The position numbers and the translations under genes are program-made. The notes beneath the pieces are model-generated. The model did no database searches. It was not told the origin of the DNA and saw only the letters and a program-made list of their open reading frames with translations. From Nitrospina sp. (GTDB taxonomy: Bacteria > Nitrospinota > Nitrospinia > Nitrospinales > VA-1): a DNA stretch of 9,857 nucleotides. Of this stretch, positions 1 through 6,950 are shown in pieces (the first letter of the stretch is position 1; the number at the start of each line of letters is the position of its first letter). Location of the stretch: the NCBI GenBank assembly GCA_018665625.1, contig JABJCF010000158.1:1-9857 (forward strand), read 5' to 3'.

Positions 1-598
1 ATTCTTCAGGCTCTTCAATTATGGTTTTCGCTTCCTGCACCCCTTCCGGTTCTACTAATGTAACGCTACCAGATATTTTAGCGGGATAATCGGAAGCTAT
101 CACCTCCATTACTGGCGCCGTTTCCGAACCGCTGACATGTTCAGGCTCTTCATTAGAAGGTGATGGAATTGTTTCCTTAACAGGTTTTTTTTCTAGAACA
201 GGAATTTTTATTTCAGGAGCAATGTATTTTTCTTTTGGTTGAGAGAGCCGTTTTTCAGAAGGGCGAGGACCAGGTACCCATTTGGCGAACTGTTGTTCTA
301 GTGGTTTTATAATCGGCTCAACCCATTCCCTGATTTGCTGTGGAACCTGATTGGTGTAGTAAAGGTAACCACTTCCCCCAGTTAAAAGCAAAAGGATGAA
401 AATAAAAAATCCACAGCCGCTGCCCTTTTTCTTTTCCGGAGGAAGAACTTCACCATCGTGCTCTTCAAATTGCGGATCGTCTTCGGTCGAATCGGAAGGA
501 GTATTTTCAGAAGCTTCTTCCTCATTATTAGAAGCTACTTTTTCATCTTCAGGAATCTCTGAGTCTTCCGGTTTTTCCGATTCTGTATTTTCTTGCAT
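1..598 (-). CDS. Unrecognised single-pass membrane protein, acidic N-terminus and Pro/Glu-rich outer part (partial, 3' end missing)
   Basis: I do not recognise this protein. An open frame with no stop runs from an ATG at 598-596 on the minus strand to the window edge, giving 199 codons; an in-frame stop lies about 11 codons upstream of the ATG. Residues 1-55 are very rich in Glu, Asp, Ser and Pro and look disordered. A basic KKK at 56-58 is followed by a small/hydrophobic segment at about 61-82 (GCGFFIFILLLL and on), a likely membrane span; the positive-inside rule puts the acidic N-terminus in the cytoplasm. Residues 83-199 would then lie outside and are rich in Pro, Glu and Lys, as in a periplasmic linker. 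A C-terminal domain may follow beyond the edge. No clear Shine-Dalgarno precedes the ATG, so the start is less certain than the frame. The reading frame is well supported by amino-acid composition; the function is unknown. Confidence 0.75.
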   Translation of the reverse strand, partial: MQENTESEKPEDSEIPEDEKVASNNEEEASENTPSDSTEDDPQFEEHDGEVLPPEKKKGSGCGFFIFILLLLTGGSGYLYYTNQVPQQIREWVEPIIKPLEQQFAKWVPGPRPSEKRLSQPKEKYIAPEIKIPVLEKKPVKETIPSPSNEEPEHVSGSETAPVMEVIASDYPAKISGSVTLVEPEGVQEAKTIIEEPEE

Positions 599-691
599 AA
601 AGGGAGTTTTCTGCCCAATAGGAGATAGTTAGACAAGCTGTGTCTAGAAGCACTATTACAATAGTCCGATCAAAACCGCTACGACCTATTA

Positions 692-721
692 CCCACTGCG
701 GTACGCCGCCCACAGTGTGGG
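692..721. repeat. GC-rich imperfect inverted repeat / hairpin
   Basis: CCCAC (692-696) can pair with GTGGG (717-721), enclosing an inner GCGG-TACG-CCGC hairpin (698-709). The stretch is much more GC-rich than the AT-rich bases around it. It lies upstream of the membrane protein gene starting at 598, just inside the likely transcript start if the TATAAT at 734-729 (minus strand) is used. It could be a leader structure or a chance or REP-like element; no second copy of the whole element is present in the window. Confidence 0.4.
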
Positions 722-728
722 GGGATCA

Positions 729-734
729 ATTATA
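729..734 (-). promoter_or_regulatory. Possible -10 box for the membrane protein gene
   Basis: A perfect TATAAT lies on the minus strand about 130 bases upstream of the ATG at 598. There is no recognisable TTGACA-like box at 16-18 bases, so this is only a candidate. If used, it gives a leader of roughly 120 bases beginning with the hairpin at 692-721. Confidence 0.25.
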
Positions 735-766
735 GTTAAAAGCTAAACAATATCAGAAAGCTTGAC

Positions 767-798
767 GGGTATCGACCCTTTGCCTCCACGGCTAGTGG
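767..798 (-). terminator. Tandem small hairpins after hisG, possible terminator
   Basis: Immediately after the hisG stop on the minus strand are two short hairpins: CCAC/GTGG with a 5-base loop (786-798) and GGGT/ACCC with a 4-base loop (767-778). The sequence beyond is only modestly T-rich, so this is not a classic Rho-independent terminator. Position at the end of the hisIG unit is the main argument. Confidence 0.25.
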
Positions 799-1677
799 TT
801 AGTGGATGATTTTGTTTAATGGGTATTCCACAATGTCTTCTGCGCCGGCTTTTTTAAGTTCCGGAACGATATCCCGCACCAGTTTTTCTTCGAGAATCAC
901 ATTAATGGCAACCCACTCTGAGTCACTCAATTGAGAGACCGTTGGCTTTTTACCCGGAGGAAAAATTTTGACGATCTCGTCCAGCTTGTTTTTCGGCGCA
1001 TTGAGCATCAAACCTACCTTGCCGTTAGCAGCCATGGCTCCTTGCAGCATCAATACCAGGCGGTCTACTTTATCGCGTTTCCATGAATCCTGGCTTGCAG
1101 CTTTATTCATTATGAAGCGCGTCGTAGATTCCATCAATGTGTCGACAATTCTCAAATTGTTCGCTTTGAGGGAAGACCCGGTTTCTGTAACTTCAACAAT
1201 GGCATCGACCAACTTAGGCGCCTTTACTTCTGTAGCACCCCAGGAGAATTCTACATTGGCCGTAACTCCATGCCCTTTCAGCCAATCTGTTGTGAGATTC
1301 ACCACTTCCGTTGCAATGCGCTTTCCCTGTAGGTCTTTTGCTGATTGAATAGAGGAATCGTTGGGTACGGCAAGGACCCAGCGAACAGGCCTTGCAGAAA
1401 CTTTTGAATAAACCAGTGGGGCAATTTCTTCTACATCTGCGCGGTTTTCCATAATCCAGTCTTTGCCGGTAAGCCCTGCATCGAGAACCCCGTCTGCCAC
1501 ATAACGGGCAATTTCCTGTGCGCGTATTAACATGCACTCAATTTCGACATCATCAATGCTGGGGAAGTAGGACCTACTTTGGATCCTAATGTTGTATCCT
1601 GCCCGAGCAAAAAGTTTAACTGTAGCTTCTTCCAGACTGCCTTTGGGAATTCCTAGTTTTAATACATTGCCGCTCAT
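799..1677 (-). CDS. hisG: ATP phosphoribosyltransferase, long form (HisG)
   Basis: Catalyses the first and committed step of histidine synthesis, joining ATP and PRPP to give phosphoribosyl-ATP, in the cytoplasm. The 292-residue length matches the long, self-sufficient form rather than the short form that needs HisZ. The N-terminal [16 protein letters not shown] (8-23), GATEVKAP (147-154) and the PRPP-loop region [12 protein letters not shown] (162-173) are family hallmarks. Residues from about 217 to 292 form the extra C-terminal regulatory domain (PII/ACT-like), which in characterised long-form enzymes binds histidine for feedback inhibition; inhibition here is inferred. The start ATG at 1677 gives the expected N-terminus and has only a weak purine-rich site (AAGAAG) upstream. 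It follows hisI by 37 bases on the same strand, so the two are likely co-transcribed. No other his genes are in the window, implying a dispersed pathway or a split operon. Confidence 0.97.
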   Translation of the reverse strand: MSGNVLKLGIPKGSLEEATVKLFARAGYNIRIQSRSYFPSIDDVEIECMLIRAQEIARYVADGVLDAGLTGKDWIMENRADVEEIAPLVYSKVSARPVRWVLAVPNDSSIQSAKDLQGKRIATEVVNLTTDWLKGHGVTANVEFSWGATEVKAPKLVDAIVEVTETGSSLKANNLRIVDTLMESTTRFIMNKAASQDSWKRDKVDRLVLMLQGAMAANGKVGLMLNAPKNKLDEIVKIFPPGKKPTVSQLSDSEWVAINVILEEKLVRDIVPELKKAGAEDIVEYPLNKIIH

Positions 1678-1714
1678 GGGTTAACTTCTTTCTTCTTAAT
1701 TGGATTAAAAATTG

Positions 1715-2086
1715 TTATTTTTTATAAACTTTTTCAGGATCGAAGACCTTTTCTTCGATAATTTTAACGTCTCCATCAATTTTTCTAAAGAAGCAACTGG
1801 TATAACCTTTATGACACGCGGCTTTACCTACCTGTTCAACCTTCAATAGAACGGTATCGTCATCACAATCGACAAATACTTCTTTAACGATTTGAACGTT
1901 GCCGCTTTCCTCCCCTTTCATCCATTGTTTGTCCCGAGATCGGCTGTAGAACCATGCTTTTCCGGTTTCCAGGGTTTTCTCCCAGGCAATGGTGTTCATA
2001 TAGGCGAGCATTAATACTTTTCCCGTTTCCGCGTCTTGAATTATTGCGGGAACCAAGCCTCCCATTTTATCAAAATCCAGTTCCAT
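1715..2086 (-). CDS. hisI: Phosphoribosyl-AMP cyclohydrolase (HisI)
   Basis: Opens the adenine ring of phosphoribosyl-AMP, the third step of histidine synthesis; a cytoplasmic zinc enzyme. At 123 residues it is the stand-alone cyclohydrolase without the HisE pyrophosphohydrolase domain, so HisE must be encoded elsewhere. Visible motifs: GLVPAIIQD (10-18), VLMLAYMN (24-31), the FYSRSR and KGEESGNVQ substrate-binding stretches (46-65), the metal-binding DCDDD (73-77) and the C91-H92 and C98 ligands ([10 protein letters not shown]). By analogy with characterised HisI, the Asp residues and Cys74/91/98 bind Mg and Zn. The start at 2086 is preceded by AAAGGGG about 8 bases upstream, a good ribosome binding site. 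First gene of the hisI-hisG unit. Confidence 0.96.
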   Translation of the reverse strand: MELDFDKMGGLVPAIIQDAETGKVLMLAYMNTIAWEKTLETGKAWFYSRSRDKQWMKGEESGNVQIVKEVFVDCDDDTVLLKVEQVGKAACHKGYTSCFFRKIDGDVKIIEEKVFDPEKVYKK

Positions 2087-2170
2087 ACAATTGCCCCTTT
2101 AGCTAAAACAATTTACAAATTAATAGAATATTGCCGGTCATGTCAGTCGTCCATCCAGCAAAACGGCAGA

Positions 2171-2198
2171 TTCGCCCAAGCATTGAGCGAAACTTGGG
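2171..2198. repeat. Two overlapping inverted repeats at the hisI promoter
   Basis: TTCGC (2171-2175) pairs with GCGAA (2187-2191), and CCCAAG (2175-2180) pairs with CTTGGG (2193-2198). The two pairings overlap and exclude each other. They occupy the predicted hisI transcription start region, so either an operator or an alternative leader fold is possible. Confidence 0.35.
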
Positions 2199-2227
2199 AA
2201 TCTAAAATATAATTGATTTTCTGTCAA
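2199..2227 (-). promoter_or_regulatory. Sigma70-type promoter for hisI-hisG
   Basis: On the minus strand a perfect TTGACA (2227-2222) is followed after exactly 17 bases by TAGATT (2204-2199), which matches the -10 consensus at four of six positions. Transcription would begin near 2192, giving a hisI leader of about 105 bases. A CCCAAG/CTTGGG inverted repeat (2175-2198) sits right at the predicted start and could act as an operator or leader hairpin. Confidence 0.5.
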
Positions 2228-2236
2228 CCTTATAAT
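2208..2236 (+). promoter_or_regulatory. Candidate -10 boxes for the LRR-yqgE-rluA-dus unit
   Basis: Two perfect TATAAT boxes lie on the plus strand (2208-2213 and 2231-2236). The first has a TTGAGC at 2183-2188 with a long 19-base spacer; the second has no acceptable -35. Both overlap the divergent hisI promoter, so the two directions may compete. The leader would be about 115-145 bases. Confidence 0.3.
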
Positions 2237-2290
2237 AGCCTGTTTGTTATCGAATTAGTTCTTTTTGTTGGTTTTTTTTAATCAATTTCT

Positions 2291-2337
2291 ATAGCGTTTA
2301 GCGTGTTAATTTCATATTTTTTAAGGGTTAACGCTAT
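2291..2337. repeat. 8-bp inverted repeat upstream of the LRR gene
   Basis: ATAGCGTT (2291-2298) is perfectly matched by AACGCTAT (2330-2337) across a 31-base AT-rich gap; a related TAGCGTGTTAA (2299-2309) lies beside the first arm. The second arm ends 12 bases before the Shine-Dalgarno AGGGAG (2350-2355) of the LRR gene. It may be a regulator binding site or a leader hairpin. Confidence 0.4.
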
Positions 2338-2359
2338 TCCAAAAATATAAGGGAGCCCA

Positions 2360-2980
2360 ATGCCATCTATCACCCATTTTGAGATTTATAAACCCGCAGA
2401 GCCCTGTAGTTTGTCAGGCGACAAATTGCGGGAAACCATGGAAAAAGTTGTTGAAGAAACCTTAAGTGAAGACGGTAAAGAGTTGAACCTGAAAGGTTAT
2501 TGCGTTGGCCCAAATGGAATGACCATCATTACTCGCGATGAACGTGTGGCGAAAGTGCGTCGACTTAATCTGGGAGGAAACCGAATAGGGGACGATGGGG
2601 TCAAGATGTTGGCAGAATCTGATCTGTTTTCCAAGGTCAATTGGATAGAATTAGGCGGTAATGATATTGGCCCAGAAGGGATTCGTCATCTTATTCGATC
2701 CAAAATTTTTAAGAAGGTAAAGTCCCTCAACTTGTACCGAAACTGTATTAAAAATGAAGGTGCCATTATAATGGCAAAGGACAATGAGCTAGATAAAATT
2801 GAAGACTTGGATCTGGCTCAGAACGAAATTGGCGATGAGGGAATTCTTGCATTGGCTGTTTCAAAAAAGTTTCCTGAGCTCGTAAGTATTGCTCTGGATA
2901 ATAATTTTGCTTCCACCGAAGGGAAAGAAGAAGCCAAAGTAGGAAGTAATTTTAAAAAACTTCAATCCTTAAACTTATAA
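2360..2980 (+). CDS. Cytosolic leucine-rich-repeat protein (ribonuclease-inhibitor type repeats)
   Basis: A 206-residue repeat protein, probably a protein-binding scaffold; its partner is unknown. From residue 39 the sequence follows an exact 27-residue period: 39-65 (degenerate), 66-92, 93-119, 120-146, 147-173 and 174-200, ending in the stub LQSLNL. The consensus is roughly V..L.L..N.IG.EG...L..S..F.K, for example VRRLNLGGNRIGDDG, which resembles the long RI-like LRR class more than the 24-residue secreted class. The N-terminal 38 residues form a non-repeat cap. No signal peptide or membrane segment is visible, so it should be cytoplasmic. AGGGAG lies 4 bases before the ATG. Its stop is 8 bases before yqgE, so it likely leads a yqgE-rluA-dus transcription unit. 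Nothing in the sequence gives a specific function. Confidence 0.88.
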   Translation: MPSITHFEIYKPAEPCSLSGDKLRETMEKVVEETLSEDGKELNLKGYCVGPNGMTIITRDERVAKVRRLNLGGNRIGDDGVKMLAESDLFSKVNWIELGGNDIGPEGIRHLIRSKIFKKVKSLNLYRNCIKNEGAIIMAKDNELDKIEDLDLAQNEIGDEGILALAVSKKFPELVSIALDNNFASTEGKEEAKVGSNFKKLQSLNL

Positions 2981-2988
2981 TTTCAAAC

Positions 2989-3564
2989 ATGCCAGAGCCG
3001 TCCAATCAAAAATATGGCAAAGGATATTTCCTGATTGCCAACCCGGTATTGCCAGACCCAAACTTCTCTCGCACGGTGGTTCTCTTATGTAATCACGATG
3101 AGGAAGGCTCTTTTGGGTTAGTGATAAATCGTTCCGCCCCTATAAACTCGGAAGAGGTCTTTGCTGAAATGGGGATGTCAGGATTCCCCTCAGGAAAAAT
3201 TTATGTCGGTGGACCCGTCTCTCCCTCACAAGTCTTTTATTTGTGCCGGTCGGAAGAACCCATGCCAGAACTTGAAACTATTTGCGATGGCGTCTATCTG
3301 GGGATGAGTTGGGAATTGCTCGAAAATATAATGACGCGATTGAAGAATCCGGAAAAAAATATACGATTTTATTTGGGTTACTCCGGTTGGGGGGGAGGGC
3401 AACTGGCTGGAGAAATGACACAACTTAGCTGGCTGACTTCTGAAGCTTGTGGCGAATTTATTTTCCAGGACAATGAAGACGGTATCTGGGCAAATGTAGT
3501 GCGGTCTCTCGGAAAGGATTACGAATATCTCACTCAAGCTCCCGTAAACCCACAATGGAACTAG
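2989..3564 (+). CDS. yqgE: YqgE/AlgH family protein (DUF179)
   Basis: Member of the YqgE/AlgH family, whose biochemical role is not settled; AlgH was first linked to alginate regulation in Pseudomonas. The 191-residue length is typical. Family motifs are clear: GYFLIANPVLPDPNFSRTV (12-30), the following VLLCNH, GLVINR (43-48), GGPV (74-77) and FYLGYSGWGGGQL (127-139). No signal peptide, so cytoplasmic. The ATG at 2989 lies 8 bases after the LRR stop without an obvious ribosome binding site, suggesting translational coupling; the family motif begins at residue 12, which fits this start. Its last 10 bases overlap the start of the RluA-family gene. Confidence 0.95.
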   Translation: MPEPSNQKYGKGYFLIANPVLPDPNFSRTVVLLCNHDEEGSFGLVINRSAPINSEEVFAEMGMSGFPSGKIYVGGPVSPSQVFYLCRSEEPMPELETICDGVYLGMSWELLENIMTRLKNPEKNIRFYLGYSGWGGGQLAGEMTQLSWLTSEACGEFIFQDNEDGIWANVVRSLGKDYEYLTQAPVNPQWN

Positions 3565-4481
3565 CCACCAGCATGACGCTGGACTCTTTGTATCAACCTC
3601 CGGCTAGCCAACAAATATATAAATCTTCACCTTCTCCGCAGTATTGCGGGCTTCCTATAGAAGAATACTTTGCTACGCGTTTTTCGTATCAGTCTCTGCA
3701 AGAATGGATCGCTCAAATACAAAATGGAAATATTTCGGTTAATGGTGTGAAGGCCCAAACAGGTTACATTTTGCAAGAAGGCGATTGCATTATTACCCAC
3801 GCCGGTGTGCGTCAGGAACCTCCTGCGAATCGTCAGTTGAAGGTTGTCTATCAGGATACTCATATAAGGGTTTTCAATAAGCCCGCCCCGATTCCTGTTC
3901 ACCCCAGTGGACGTTATTTTCAAAACAGCATGACAGAAGTTTTGAAAAAGTCATACCCAGAAGAAGTTCCTCGACCCGTGCAACGATTAGATGCAACGAC
4001 AACAGGGGTGATCGTATTTGCAAAAACTCGACAGGCAGCTGGCATTCTTATGGAAGAGTTTAAGAGCCATCGAATAAAAAAGGAATATCTTGCTTTAGTG
4101 GAAGGTGAACCAAAGGAAGAAAATTTTTGCATTGATGCGCCCATTGGTGTTTTAAACGGATCGCATAGGGGTGTCGGAGACCAGATAAAAAATGCAAAAT
4201 CAGCTAAAACAAATGTTCAATGGCTGGCTTCAAAAAATGGATATTCGCTCTTAAAAGTTGTTCCTCTTTCAGGAAGAACAAATCAAATTCGAGTTCATCT
4301 TTCAAGTTATGGCCTGCCCATTTATAACGATCAGGTTTATGGACAAGGAAGTAAAGACAACTATCAATATGGTTTGCATGCCTGGGGCCTCGAATTTCAG
4401 CTCTTGGATCGGACTATGGAATTCCGCGTGGAACCCCCGTCCCATTTTGAACCCTTATTAAAAGCAGCAAAAAACAAATGA
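3555..4481 (+). CDS. RluA-family RNA pseudouridine synthase
   Basis: Converts specific uridines in rRNA or tRNA to pseudouridine; the exact target cannot be read from the sequence. Residues about 33-80 form an S4-like RNA-binding domain (ISVNGVKAQTGYILQEGD). The catalytic domain follows: FNKPAPIPVHPSG (107-119), the active-site region QRLDATTTGVIVFAKT (143-158) with Asp146 as the expected nucleophile, KKEYLALVEG (175-184) and GRTNQIRVHL (240-249). Compared with the usual family motifs HRLDxxTSG and GRTHQIRVH, His is Gln, Ser is Thr, and His is Asn. The essential Asp and the Arg of the last motif are kept, so activity is expected. Length of 308 residues is normal. It overlaps yqgE by 10 bases and dus by 4, so translation is probably coupled. 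Confidence 0.93.
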   Translation: MELATSMTLDSLYQPPASQQIYKSSPSPQYCGLPIEEYFATRFSYQSLQEWIAQIQNGNISVNGVKAQTGYILQEGDCIITHAGVRQEPPANRQLKVVYQDTHIRVFNKPAPIPVHPSGRYFQNSMTEVLKKSYPEEVPRPVQRLDATTTGVIVFAKTRQAAGILMEEFKSHRIKKEYLALVEGEPKEENFCIDAPIGVLNGSHRGVGDQIKNAKSAKTNVQWLASKNGYSLLKVVPLSGRTNQIRVHLSSYGLPIYNDQVYGQGSKDNYQYGLHAWGLEFQLLDRTMEFRVEPPSHFEPLLKAAKNK

Positions 4482-5512
4482 ACTCTTTAGCAACTCCTGT
4501 TTATGAGAATCCAGCTCAAGAGACCAAGGGCCTCTTTGCCAGAGCTCGAAATTCTTTTTGGTTGGCTCCTATGGCAGGCATCACCGATGTTTGTTTCCGA
4601 AAACTAATGGATGAAATGAATGCCGGGGTTTTAATATCAGAATTGGTTTCTGCAAAAGGGCTTTTCTACAACTCTGAAAAAACCAAAAAAATGATGCGGG
4701 TGCATGAAGGTTGTAAGTCTATTACGGGTATTCAGTTGTTCGGGGAATCTGCGGAAGATATTGTGCGCGCGTCTGAACTTGTAGAATCCACAGGTGCCGA
4801 TTTTATTGATATCAACCTGGGGTGTCCTGTTAAAAAAGTTGTAAAGAAAGGTTGTGGTGCAGCTCTGCTAAGGGACCCTGCCCATTTGGAAAAATATCTT
4901 TCCATTATTAAAAAAGGGATTCGACTTCCGCTCACAGTAAAAATGCGTACCGGCTGGAATGAAGAAGAGCTTACGATTCACGAATGCGTCAAAGCCGCCT
5001 ACAATTCTGGATGCGAATGGGTGGCGATTCACGGGCGCACCCGCGCACAAGGTTATGATGGAAAAGCCAATTGGGATCTAATGGCTCAAGTAAAAGAGCG
5101 AGCCAAGCTGCCTATCATTGGTAATGGAGACATTCGTAGCGCCGACCAGGCAAAGAAAAGGTTGCAAGAATCAAACGTCGACGCGGTTATGATAGGTCGA
5201 GGGGCTTTGCGAAACCCTGGAATTTTTAATGAATGCATTGGTGTGAACAACGATAATTCTTGCTTGAACATTATTCGTTATTATAGAGAAAGTTTGGATG
5301 AATATTACGACGCGCGTTTTTCACTCATCCTCTTGCGAAAATTCTCAGCCTGGCTTGCGTTCGGAAACTCGGGGGCCGCAAAATTCCGAAAGAATATGTT
5401 TGAGTGCGTTTCCACCGCAGAAGTGATGGAAAGGGTGGAAGAATTTTTCCAAAACGAGCAACCTCTCCGATTCAATGACAACGAAGAGTTTATGATGGGC
5501 GGTCACGGCTAG
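4478..5512 (+). CDS. dus: tRNA-dihydrouridine synthase (Dus family, DusB-like)
   Basis: FMN-dependent enzyme reducing uridines in the tRNA D-loop to dihydrouridine with NADPH. The TIM barrel begins with WLAPMAGITDVCFRKL (28-43) and continues with GIQLFGES (84-91), DINLGCPVKKVVKKGCGAAL (111-130), VKMRTGW (154-160), IHGRTRAQGYDG (184-195) and PIIGNGDI (212-219) then MIGRGALRNPGIF (238-250). Cys116 in the GCP motif is the expected general acid. IHGRTR and GNGDI are the usual FMN-phosphate contacts. At 344 residues it is a little longer than E. coli DusB, with about 90 residues of helical C-terminal RNA-binding domain. Paralogue assignment (A, B or C) is by general likeness and is uncertain. It starts at an ATGA overlap with the pseudouridine synthase and ends the plus-strand unit before a GC-rich hairpin. 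Confidence 0.95.
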   Translation: MNSLATPVYENPAQETKGLFARARNSFWLAPMAGITDVCFRKLMDEMNAGVLISELVSAKGLFYNSEKTKKMMRVHEGCKSITGIQLFGESAEDIVRASELVESTGADFIDINLGCPVKKVVKKGCGAALLRDPAHLEKYLSIIKKGIRLPLTVKMRTGWNEEELTIHECVKAAYNSGCEWVAIHGRTRAQGYDGKANWDLMAQVKERAKLPIIGNGDIRSADQAKKRLQESNVDAVMIGRGALRNPGIFNECIGVNNDNSCLNIIRYYRESLDEYYDARFSLILLRKFSAWLAFGNSGAAKFRKNMFECVSTAEVMERVEEFFQNEQPLRFNDNEEFMMGGHG

Positions 5513-5538
5513 CGGCGACCCGCCGCGGGAAATGGGTC
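5512..5538 (+). terminator. GC-rich hairpin at the dus stop, possible terminator
   Basis: GCGGCG (5512-5517) pairs perfectly with CGCCGC (5521-5526) across a 3-base loop, starting within the dus stop codon. A competing pairing GACCC (5517-5521) with GGGTC (5534-5538) is possible. No T-run follows directly; a T7 run appears only at 5584-5590 after a weak CTAA/TTAG stem. It could pause or partly terminate transcription between dus and the methyltransferase gene. Confidence 0.35.
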
Positions 5539-5625
5539 AGTACGTTTCATAACGAACTATTACAATCTTGCTTCTAAAATTAGTTTTTTTATTCCTCTTA
5601 CCTCCTACAGAATTGGCGGCAATTA

Positions 5626-6453
5626 GTGAAAGAAAGAGAACCCAAAACATTTAAAAAAACTCATTCCGATCGGGATCGAGCGAAACACAAAAAGCAGGAA
5701 GAGTTTACTCTTTATGGTTGGAACGCCTGCATGGCTGCTTTTAAAAAGCGTCCTGAAAGCTTGTTGCGGCTTTTTTTCAGTCGAACCCGTGCTTCGCAGT
5801 TAAAAGAAGCTAAAGCCTGGTGCGCTGAAAAGAAACTTCCGTTTCGTCAATTGGATCAGGAGTCATTAAATAAAGTGGCATCAGGAACTCATCATGAGGG
5901 AATAGTCATGGTGGTTCGCCCTCGCCCCTGTGACTCGGTGCATAAACTGATTCGCAGCAGCATTCCTGAAAACGGATTGATAGTCGCGCTTGATGGAATT
6001 GACAACCCTCACAATCAAGGCGCAATTCTAAGAAGTTGCGCTTATTTTGCAATCAAAGGTTTGGTCGTTCCGGGTTCTGGAATGGTGACGGGCATTACCT
6101 CTTCGGCTGCAAGAATGGCTGAAGGAGGTTGGGAGTCGGTCCCGGTTTATAACAGTAGCGACTTGTCTTCTTCCCTTAGGGATTGCCGGGAACAAGGGTG
6201 GTGGGTGATTGGCGCCGATCCAAATGCGAAAGAATCTTTAAGCTCGGCAAAAATTAAATTTCCTGCGGTTCTCGTTTTAGGAAATGAACAAGAAGGAATT
6301 TCTGACAGGGTCAAACGGCGCTGCGACACACTCGTTTCAATTCCAGGGACGGGAGAGTTACAATCCTTAAACGTTTCGGTCGCGGCAGGCATAATGTTGG
6401 CAGAACTTGATCAACGCCGAAAAGGTGGCAAAAAGTCTGCAAAATCTAAATGA
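5626..6453 (+). CDS. SpoU/TrmH-family RNA 2'-O-ribose methyltransferase
   Basis: Transfers a methyl group from SAM to a ribose 2'-OH in rRNA or tRNA. Residues about 28-98 form the N-terminal substrate-binding domain (LYGWNACMAAFKKRP; THHEGIVMVV at 88-97). The knotted SpoU catalytic domain has all three motifs: NPHNQGAILRSC (127-138) with Asn130 and Arg136, VLGNEQEGIS (217-226), and SIPGTGELQSLNVSVAAGI (238-256). Lysine-rich tails at both ends suit RNA binding. The AARMAEGGWESVPVY stretch (161-175) resembles YfiF-type members more than RlmB, but the target is uncertain. The start is a GTG at 5626 with a poor ribosome binding site; no better start fits the domain. A TACAAT box at 5561-5566 may belong to a promoter. 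It overlaps the DUF2231 gene by 4 bases (ATGA). Confidence 0.92.
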   Translation: MKEREPKTFKKTHSDRDRAKHKKQEEFTLYGWNACMAAFKKRPESLLRLFFSRTRASQLKEAKAWCAEKKLPFRQLDQESLNKVASGTHHEGIVMVVRPRPCDSVHKLIRSSIPENGLIVALDGIDNPHNQGAILRSCAYFAIKGLVVPGSGMVTGITSSAARMAEGGWESVPVYNSSDLSSSLRDCREQGWWVIGADPNAKESLSSAKIKFPAVLVLGNEQEGISDRVKRRCDTLVSIPGTGELQSLNVSVAAGIMLAELDQRRKGGKKSAKSK

Positions 6454-6881
6454 CATTTTTTGCGAAACTGCATCCTTTAATCGTTCACTTTCCCGTTGCG
6501 TTATTGACCAGCGGAGTGGTGTTTGAAATTTATGGCAGCTTGAAGAAAGATGAAGTTGTTGAAACCGCAGGCCGCTTCAATACACGTTTGGGGTTCTGGT
6601 GCATCTTCCCTGTTTTGCTGGTAGGTTTTTTGGGAATGTTGAGTCTGAACAACACAGAAAAATTTAAAGACTACCTTGCCAATCACCTGAGTTTTGCTTT
6701 TCTCACTGCCGGAGCGTTCATTGTCGCAATGGTGGTTTCCCGCTACATCCCAAACAAATTCGGCCGTGTGGTATATTTTCTGGTTCTTGCTGCGGGTCTC
6801 TTTGGTGTGCTTAATACCGGTTATTACGGCGGCGAACTCGTCCACCGATTCGACGTTCCCCACTCGGCGTGGAGCCCATAG
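6450..6881 (+). CDS. DUF2231-type small membrane protein (copy A)
   Basis: A 143-residue inner-membrane protein with four predicted spans at about 9-30, 47-66, 78-97 and 106-125. The N-terminal LHPLIVHFPVALL (7-19) and C-terminal TGYYGGELVHRFDV (123-136) are the signatures of the DUF2231 family, whose function is not established. Conserved His8, His13, His79 and His132 could in principle bind metal or heme, as in other small four-helix membrane proteins; this is inference only. It starts in an ATGA overlap with the SpoU methyltransferase, so translation is probably coupled although no functional link is evident. It converges on a second gene of the same type (6967-7347), with which it shares residues at constant positions. 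Confidence 0.85.
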   Translation: MTFFAKLHPLIVHFPVALLTSGVVFEIYGSLKKDEVVETAGRFNTRLGFWCIFPVLLVGFLGMLSLNNTEKFKDYLANHLSFAFLTAGAFIVAMVVSRYIPNKFGRVVYFLVLAAGLFGVLNTGYYGGELVHRFDVPHSAWSP

Positions 6882-6950
6882 GTCACACCCGTAAATTTAA
6901 GACAGAACCAGAAACGCCTTTTTCTCTAGTTTGGTTATACCCCCCTTCCT

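Noticed and set aside
396..632. Ser-rich 78-residue plus-strand frame
   Set aside because: It is antisense to the acidic Glu/Ser-rich start of the minus-strand membrane protein; its Ser richness is the mirror of GAA/GAT-type codons.
766..779. T-loop-like GGGTCGATACCC on the minus strand suggesting a tRNA
   Set aside because: No acceptor stem, D-arm or anticodon arm can be built around it, and the loop is only four bases.
968..1537. Open frames on both strands inside hisG
   Set aside because: They lie wholly within a clear hisG reading frame and resemble no protein family.
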